DNA of 64,000 bases. It comes from Romanomermis culicivorax. Taxonomy: Eukaryota; Nematoda; Enoplea; Mermithida; Mermithidae. The position numbers and the translations under genes are program-made. Positions 37,701 through 46,700 of the stretch are shown in pieces. Numbering within the stretch: position 1 is the first letter of the stretch; the number at the start of each line of letters is the position of its first letter. The stretch lies in the NCBI GenBank assembly GCA_963922205.1, contig CAWUHX010000142.1, forward strand, positions 372,001 through 436,000, written 5' to 3'. The notes beneath the pieces are model-generated. The model did not search any database. It was not told where the DNA came from and saw nothing but the letters and a program-made list of their open reading frames with translations.

Positions 37701-40700
37701 ATGGTAATGCATGAACCGCATTGTTCATTCATGGTAAACTCAAACCCCTGCTTTTCATGTCAAGTTCTTACTATTAATTTCAAAGTGGGGTATTGATCAG
37801 CTGCTATGACAATGTAGGCTGACTGCAAAAATGCTTCAACGTCAATAACAACTATACAAATTAAGCAGTAAACGTATGATTTCTGAATCCAGGGTAAAAG
37901 CACCCAAGAATATAGGCTATTTACCAAAATTTTCAATACTTCTTCGATTGAGAGTTGCAGAACGATCCGAAATTAGTTTTCAAGCAAATTGAAATCATAT
38001 TTTCATTGATTAGGATCTCCTTGAGCATTTTTTCTTTTAGAACTGGTCTTTTCAGCGACTTTTTCCCGTTGAATTTTTTCTTATTTTTATTTTTCAAAAT
38101 TGTTTATTTTTCTGGAATCTAGCATAACCAATAAATCCGTGATTTTCGAACATGCATGAAATTGTAGAATGATTACTAGAGGGATTTTAATCTCGAACGC
38201 AAAAACAGGAACCTTAAATCTACTCTGGTTGTAACAGGCAAGCTATTTTCTTGGTGACCATGAATGCATTTACATATGCACTCATAATTGAAAAAATAGA
38301 AATTTTGGTTGGCCACTTGATACTGTCAGTTTTTAGCTTAAAGTGGATTCAATTTCAATTCAATTCAAAATTTTTGTAGTTTTACTCAAATTTGTCAAAA
38401 ATGATTAATTTTTGGTTTTCTTTGCGGTGATATTCACTTATATGCATTTTTTTAGCGACATACCCATCAGACATTCACAGCAAGAATTTTCCAGGAGGGA
38501 GTGTCCTTGAACTTTTGATTGAGTGGGAGTGTGGGGGTGGGTGAGTAGAGTAATAAAGAGAGATCCCCGGGCATGTTTATCATATATAATCCGCAGAAAG
38601 TAATAAAAAAAATTGTCCTCAAAAAAGTTCACAGGGGCGTGTTTGGCGATTTTTTTGGGTATGAGTGGGGGTATCCAGGCTCTCAGGTAAGAGGGCTTAT
38701 CCATTCCTGACCATTCTTGATACCCATTAGCGTAACCGCTAATTTTCCTTAATCTGTATCAATTTTTTCTTCGCACGACTAAAATTCCCATTAGCACATG
38801 CTCAACTTTGCGCTAAAAAAAGTGGTTATACGGCAGTAAAAACAAAACAAAATAACGCAAAACACGTACGCAAAACGGAAGAAATATTTTGGCACAAGGT
38901 CAAAAAGAAAATTGCACTATAGCTATGTTTAATTTTTTCAAAAACTACACTATATTTTCAGAATTAAGATGTTGTATTTTCCAGGAACTGGAATGATTCT
39001 TTATTTAGGAATGGTTTCGCTTCCTTACTTTGGTACTATAAAACTGTCTTGAATGCGTTATAGTTTAAATAGATTACCAGTTAAGACTTTTGGTTTTCTA
39101 GATGATTGAAGACATCACCCTGCCAGTTGGAAACATCAGCATATTAGCAGATTGTCCTGGTAGTGGTTTATAGGCATGTCCGGGTATCCGGAACCGGAAA
39201 GAATCAAGTCATTTTTCAAAAACCGGATACGGAACCGAATCTCCAAATGTCACAGGAACTGGATATGGAACCAACTGACTTCTCTTACAATTTTGTGTGC
39301 ACACATGAAATGTTCAGACATCAAAGTGGCCAGCAGTTTCCCAAAATGAAATTACCAGTTTTTTAAAGGTTTTCATCGCCAATTTTTCCCGGTTTTTAAG
39401 TACATATACAGGTTTTTTTGTTTCGAAAATCATGAGTCAAATGACTCCTAGGCCTTAACCTTTTGGAAGCCAAATTTAAATTTTGAGAGGCCAAACATTT
39501 GTTATTGAAGCATATCGAAAAAATAAAAATATGTGACACGCTGTGGAATGTATATAATAATATCATATCGATATTCAATCAGTTGATACGTATCCAAAAA
39601 AATACTGTTAAAGGTTTTATACCCAATCGGTGTTTTTCTGATACAGGCCTCTTCCTACATGTACAAAAATCGGCCAAAAAGTCGTGTACAAAAAAAATCT
39701 TTTCTATGCAAAAAACCACGATATTTCGTGTATTTTTGCAGAAACCTTCTCCGGAAGTAGATTGACACTAAAGTATATTTAGTTGGAAAATGCAGCTTCT
39801 GTTCTTATTCTCTAATTCCTTCCATTGTTTCCTATCTTTCTGGCGCGTTTGTGGCCGAAATATTTTCAGATTCTGGCATTCTGAAATGCTGAGAAATGAA
39901 TTTAAGGATGACTTATTCAATAAGCTTCAAGATCAAATTTTCTGTGCTAAAACATGTCCTTATTATTATACAATTAAAAAAATTCATTTTCACGTTTGAA
40001 AAACTACAACTTGTTTCTGGAAATCACCTCCATGATGGATATAAATTCAAACTCGGCTCCATGTTTGAAATTAAGGCCCTGTCATACTTCACCGCGCGGC
40101 GTCGCGGAATATGAATAGGTTTTTGTAATGCTTGCGGCGCCGGGCGGCGCCGCCATCAAGTTTCAACTGAAACGAAATTTTCGAACAAGCTATGTGTTGT
40201 AAAGTTGCAGCACATTGTTGTTGTAACATATTGTTGCATACTGTGACATCTATACACGTAGTCGAATCATATTTTTCACTTGAATGGTGAATTCTGACAC
40301 TTGTCAAATTATTTTACCAAATTGATTACTTAATTTCCAATGAAGATTTACTAAGAAGTTGATCACTTGATTTGCAATGAAGACATTAATGTGTAAAAAT
40401 TATGGATATGCAAAGTAGGTGTAAACATGTTCCTACAGCAAGTTTACTCGCACATTTTGATTGTGTCTTTATTCCCCCAACGTCCCTTTTCCGCAAATAT
40501 CCCGATTGTTCGAAAGTCCATATTCCCCGTAGGTCCCTATTCCCCGAATAATAAATAAATTTCCTATTTCCCCGAAAAATGCATTAGTCCCTATTCCCTG
40601 AACGTCCCGATTTCCCGAATACTAGGGAACGGACGGATACACTTTGAATCTGGGTCCTAAACAGCAGGTCTGACCGGACCCAGATCAGATCTGGATCCTG

Positions 40701-43700
40701 TATATAGCACATACGTGAATGAATAATCGTGTATATATATTCAATTTTTCAAAATCAATTTATATAAATTGATATTTCTTAGCAGTTCAAGAGCTATTAA
40801 TCGCTGGAATGAGAAGCAAATTGAAGCAAGAACCCAAAATCTTTAGACTAGGCTTTTTGCAAGCTTTTATGTGCACCGTGCAGGGCCGCTTGTTAGTATG
40901 AATAGGACAACCGGCGCCGCGCGGTACCGCGCAGTACCTCGCGGCGAAGTATGACACCTTTATAATAACAAAAAAGTTGGAAAAGATTGGGATTTGTATC
41001 CTGAAATGCACTAAAATTCATCCGATATTTTTCCACTTTTTTAAAATTAATTTTAAAAATTAATAAATAATAAAAAATTAATAATTAAAATTATTAAAAT
41101 TAAAAAATTAATAAAATTAAAGATTAAATTAAAAAAAAACGATGGAAAGACCAATCCAAAAAATTACATAATAAAATCCGGCGCGCAGCGCTGGAAAATT
41201 TTCTGCGTTTTCTGATTTTAGAGCCTGCAAAACACTTACTTTAAATCTAAATTTAAATGAAATAACTATAATTCACTAAAAGTAAATCAAAACCTTAGGC
41301 GACAAAATGTCTCCTAGATGTAAATTTTTAGGAGCCATTGCCAAATTTTTTGCAGCCCAGACCCCTAAAATGTTTGAAAAAAGGCCGCGTATGCATAATA
41401 TGTATCATTTTACGAACAGCGTTGTACGGTAAGAAATTGGAAGCTTTTCAACAAAATCTTTATCCAAATTTTTATATTTCTTTATCCACCTGGAAAACAT
41501 GGAAATCTTGGAAAAGTCAGGGAAGTTCAATTACGATTATTATGCTGCATAGTTGTTTATATTGAAAAATAAGCCGAATTGTTGAATGATAAGCCATATC
41601 TTCATGTTAAGACCATCCGAATTTTCCGGCGCTTTGCGCCGACTTATAATCTGGATTTGACTGAAGTGCGGTTCTTGCCATTACTCAATTAACATGTTTT
41701 GGTGCATCTGCAGTTATATTTTGTCTCTCTCTAACTATTAATATTTAATGGTTTTTGAAGAGTAATTAGAATTTCATTGCCAACGCGATGATAGCTACGA
41801 CCTTCCCATCAGTGGAAATCGAGAAAACGCTTTACAAGTTTGCTTTTAATAACGATTTCCAGATATTGAGGGCTAGTAATGCAGTGAGATTGCTCTGATC
41901 AAATAACAGCTAAACCATAATACTCTAAACGAGAGATGCTTTGCGCAACCTTTATTTTGTCGAACAAGTGAGTAACAATGCACTGCAAAAATAATAATAA
42001 CATTAATTGCTGCAGCATTACGAAAGAAAAAACAGGAAACATGTTTCATGGCTTGAAACTGAATCGGCTTCGACTCTAACCGAAGCAACGGTTGTTTTGA
42101 TATATGCCGAAGTTTACGCAAATCCAAACTGGTGAATAATAACAGGCCTTTAGGCAGGGGGGTTGGGGGGCCATGTCCCCCCCCCCAAATTTTTGAAGTG
42201 TTAAAAAAAGACAAACCTTCGGTTTTTTTCAAGTCAAGTCAGAAATGCCAATTTCAAAGTTAGTTGTGTGAAAAAAATGTGTGCCCCCTCTGAAAAAAAT
42301 TGCTGGCTACAGGCTTGAATATAGTTGTACGTTTTCTGAAAAAATGCATAAAGAACCTATGTTGACGTTGTAGCACGGTTCCAGATACGATGAAAACATG
42401 TTAGCTTTTATTCAAAGAACGTAAGTTTAATGATTCCCAAAAGCATTGTTGTGAAACTTGTCACTTAATTTTTGCTTGAGTCGGTTAACTAACGAAGTCC
42501 ATGATGTAATAATGAGCCAATTCAATCTGAGTCATTATGAGAGCCTAGTTCTTTTTGAGAGTATCAACCAAAAATGCTTTCATGAGTTGATAATACAATG
42601 AAAACAGTTTATTAGAACTGCCAAACTCAGTTTCAGATCAACAGAATATTATTTGCCAACAGTGCTAACTGTGGTATCTTTTTTTTGGAATTCCTGATTA
42701 TTTCCCGGATTTCATGGTTTTCCAGGTTCGATAACAAATATCCCAGTTATTTCCAGGTTTTACTAATTCATGGCCATCCTGAAACTGTTGAGGCGACTTT
42801 TTCCCGCTACTCGGGGCTTCAGTAAAAGTTAGGCTCGGTCCGGGACTTGAACCCACCTACCTGTTGCTCGAAGGGGGGAGGGATGTTGTATGGTAACATA
42901 CAACATTCCACCCGTAGGATTGATGTTTCAGCCAATCCACGGGTCCCGAACCCAGCCAATTTTGGTGAGCCCTAGTCGGGATGGTTACACCTACACCGAC
43001 ATTGGCCAATGGTGGAACAGCTGCGGCGCCACCCAGGAAGCCCTTCAACAAGACATGCACACTAAGGGAAGGGGGTAAATCCTCCTACCTGAGACCCCGG
43101 ACACCCCCCTTGCCTAAAAAAATTGTTTTTTGACTAATACTTGAGAAGTTCTGTTTTTCGTTGACTTATCCCTACCGCGCTTCGATGAAAATTCCGAGGA
43201 CCTCCATGGAAATTCTTGCTATGCATGTCTAGAACTGAGGATAATAATCCTGCAGAATATGTTTCAATAATAGGGCAAGTTGACATCATTTTTTATAATC
43301 AAAAAGTAATTAGTCAAAGTTAAATTGAGTCAAATTAAACTTTAAGAATAACAATTTTTCTGTGGTTCCATCTTTCAACCTTTGCCATTGTGGCTAGCAT
43401 ATGAGACTTGCTCCACTAAAACGCCATTCAGACGGCACGGTGGTAGAGGGCCACTCAAATCGGTCTTTGAAAAAATGGCCAAATTTGAATTATCTTCAGC
43501 TTTTAGTAAGCAAAAAAGCTTTAGCTGAGCTAACCGAACAACCACCAAATGCACATCCCTTGGATCCAAACAGCTTTTTCAAGCCAAATCCAATGATTTC
43601 TTGTATAGTTGTCATTTGGCTAGTAGGAATTTTTACCTTCAAGCTGATTCGGCTAATGAAAAAATACGTTGTTTGGCAGTCAAACGCTGAGAAGTTGCAT

Positions 43701-46700
43701 TGTGCTGCATTTAAAATGTTAAAAAACTGCAAATATATTGTTGGAAATTTATCGGATCACTTGCTTCGCAAGTCGTTTCTTAGACTTGACTATACTTTGA
43801 CCTCATTATGAGACACCTCGACAATATTTCAGGTACCTGTTTGTTCATGGAGCTTTTGATTTGTATTTTCAGGTATGGAAAGCTTCAGTGCGTTCAGCTG
43901 CTGCGAGGATTGAACAAAAAAATTGTGTGTACAGTTTTTCAAACTCATGAAGCAGAATGAAACTAACCGTTGTTTGTTCACTTAAAATTCGAGGCAAAGT
44001 CGGTAAATTCTTTGCAATCAATAATGTATGTAATTTTTTTCGTATACGTCGAAAACATCAAATTAGCCGTAGTTAAGCTCATGCTATACTCCGCTGGTAG
44101 ACGGTAGACGTTAGCCGGCGCCGGATAAAAATTTTGTTGGCTGCTATATTTAAGCCGGCGCTGTCCGGCAAGTGGGAGGTTCTAATTGAATTTTTTTCCT
44201 TATTCAATTTTTGTGATTTTTAATATTCCGGTTTTTTTCCGAATGTTTTGATGCAAAAACTAAGAAATTTTTGAAATTTATTCTACGAACATGTGCAAAA
44301 ATGTGTGGTTTTTGATGTAAAAATTTATATTTTTGGTTAAAATCTCCTCAATTATAGTCAAAATCAAGTCTAGCAATCAATATTTTTTTGCATCCTATTC
44401 TATAACATTAGCGCCATATTGCACCGGTTCAGAAAATTTCGATTGTTGAAACTTCCCAACCGGTACAAGCCGGCGAGCGAAAGACAAATTATAACAGCCC
44501 GCGACTGGCGCCGGTTGTGAGCGCTATACTAACGCCACGGCCGACCGGCGATGTATAGCAGGGCATTTAGAGTGCCGAAATAGAAAAATTTTCGCTTTTA
44601 CACATATCAGAGTATATTTAATATTCATACAAAAAATATGTAAGTGCCAACATTTTTACGGTTCTAGGACGATTCGCCTCCGGCAATCCGTCCCCCAGTA
44701 ATTCCCCCCACTGCAGCTCGCACCCGGGAAATTCGCCACTGGTACGTATCTTACCTACGTTTTAGATTTAAAAGCACCTTCATGCTGTTATGTAATATAT
44801 TTCCAGACATTTTCGACATCAGGTAACCATGTTTTATGTGAAGCACAAAGGAGATTAAAAGATTATTTTTCACTTCAACTTCAGGAACTTCAACTGTCTC
44901 CTCAGTTTTCCTTTTTATTCTGTTTTCACATTGTCTTTTTTCTTTTCCTTTCTGGTTTCATACATATTTTCTTTTTCCAACTTCATTTCTAGTAGTTTTT
45001 TATCCGGATCTATGTTGAGGAATAAAGAGTATTACAAAAGATAACAATTATTCTATGTGACTATCGTGTTCTTTACTATCTTTTTAATGACAACTTTGCA
45101 GTGTATCAGAAGCAAAAAAATAAAAGAAAAATATTGAACAGAAGAAAGATATAAGGAAAAAAGAAGAAAACGAAAATGAGTAAAAAAATCAAAAACAATA
45201 TAGAAGAAGAAACTAAACAAGGAGGAGGAAAGGGAAAAAAGGGGAATACAAATAAGAGAAGTAAACGAAAAAAGAAACAAAAACAGATGCAGATAGAAGA
45301 ACATGAATGAATCACAATTCTGCTTATGATATCCGTGTAACACATTAAAATTCTGTGTAAATCCTTCCAGGTATTCACGCCATCAGACTAAAATCACGCA
45401 TGTTTACTGGGGACTGGGACGCCATCAGTAAAAACTTACAAAAAATATGAATTTGTCAAGTGCCAGTGTTGACATTTTTTACATATTTTTAGTGGAAATT
45501 GATCACTTTCAGCCAGTTAAACTTTGGATACCTGCAAGCCTCGACGCGACACATTTTGTGTCAAGCGGAAAAAACAACCGGTTACTACAATTCCAGATAA
45601 CTACTGCTCGAATGCATGTATTGCTGACTACGAGTAAAAAAGGCACAGACTTAGTACTGATTGTGCGCGTAAAAAATCTTATAACCAGTGCAAATTTTAA
45701 AAAATTTCTTTGTAGACTTTTATTTGGAACATTGCTGTGTAGGTCATCTTGTTCTTGTACATAATACTTGCACTCTGCATGCAGAATTCATGAAAATTAA
45801 ACAGGCTATTACGGCTGGGAAAAATCTCTTACCAGTTTTTGTGTACGGATATCTAGAAATGTGTATTACATAACTGCTAACAACCTAGTAGAATTATTTT
45901 TAAACCTGATTTTTAATTTAAAAAACAGTGAATGGGGCGTATAGTCCAGGAGCGAATTACTGGTGGCGGATTGTGGGGGGCGAATAGTCCGCCCACAATT
46001 GTTTACAGCCTAAAGTTTGTGCTAGTACAAGTAGGAGTAGTACAAAAAACAACAATGCAAGTAGCACATATCATTGAGCATTTTCACATTCAAAAATTAA
46101 TTTTTGCATTTTGCCTATAAGCCAATTTGCTTGTGGCTGAATAATCAAAAAAGCCAGATCCAAAAGAACTTGAATTTGGTTGGCTTTTGTCTTAACGAAT
46201 AACTTTGGTGAACTGAAAATGAGTAGGCAGAAATTTTCTTGCTGATGAAACCAAATGGCGAACTGTTTGCTGTGGATCCATGGCTGAAAAAATATTGAAA
46301 CTTCCGGATTCTCATTAGAATTGGGCCTCGCTTTAAATCTTTTCGAAACTATGAGTTGAAAAATTAGTTGGATGATGCACTACCTGAACGTCGTCAACTG
46401 TGTTTGACCAGTTATGAGTCGCCAGTGAAATATTTGAGTGTATATTTTCATCAATTTCGGATGACATTTTTACTTTCAATCTTTTGAATAATTATTTTAT
46501 TCTCCTCTTTAAAAGTTACGCGTTTCTAAATTGTAATGCGGGGCAATTGGAAAGAGAAAATTCTGAAGCTGGTTGCCTACCCAAGTTCACTATAGATTAT
46601 TTCCCACTTCCCACATTTATCTTAAAAGACCCAGATCTTCAACGAAACTAAAGGGCATATATTAAACGACATTATAATCTGTAACATTAGACTAGATGAT

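Noticed and set aside
42836-42866. A perfect B box (GGTTCAAGTCC on the minus strand) suggesting a second SINE.
   Set aside because: No A box at the right distance and no SINE body; too little to call.
43401-43811. A 136-codon plus-strand ORF.
   Set aside because: No recognisable domain, no splice or start context, antisense inside a GCN2 intron and surrounded by repeats; it could be chance or a transposon relic.
45053-45378. Long minus-strand frames rich in phenylalanine and leucine that look like membrane proteins.
   Set aside because: They result from the purine-rich tract on the plus strand; both overlapping frames look equally hydrophobic.
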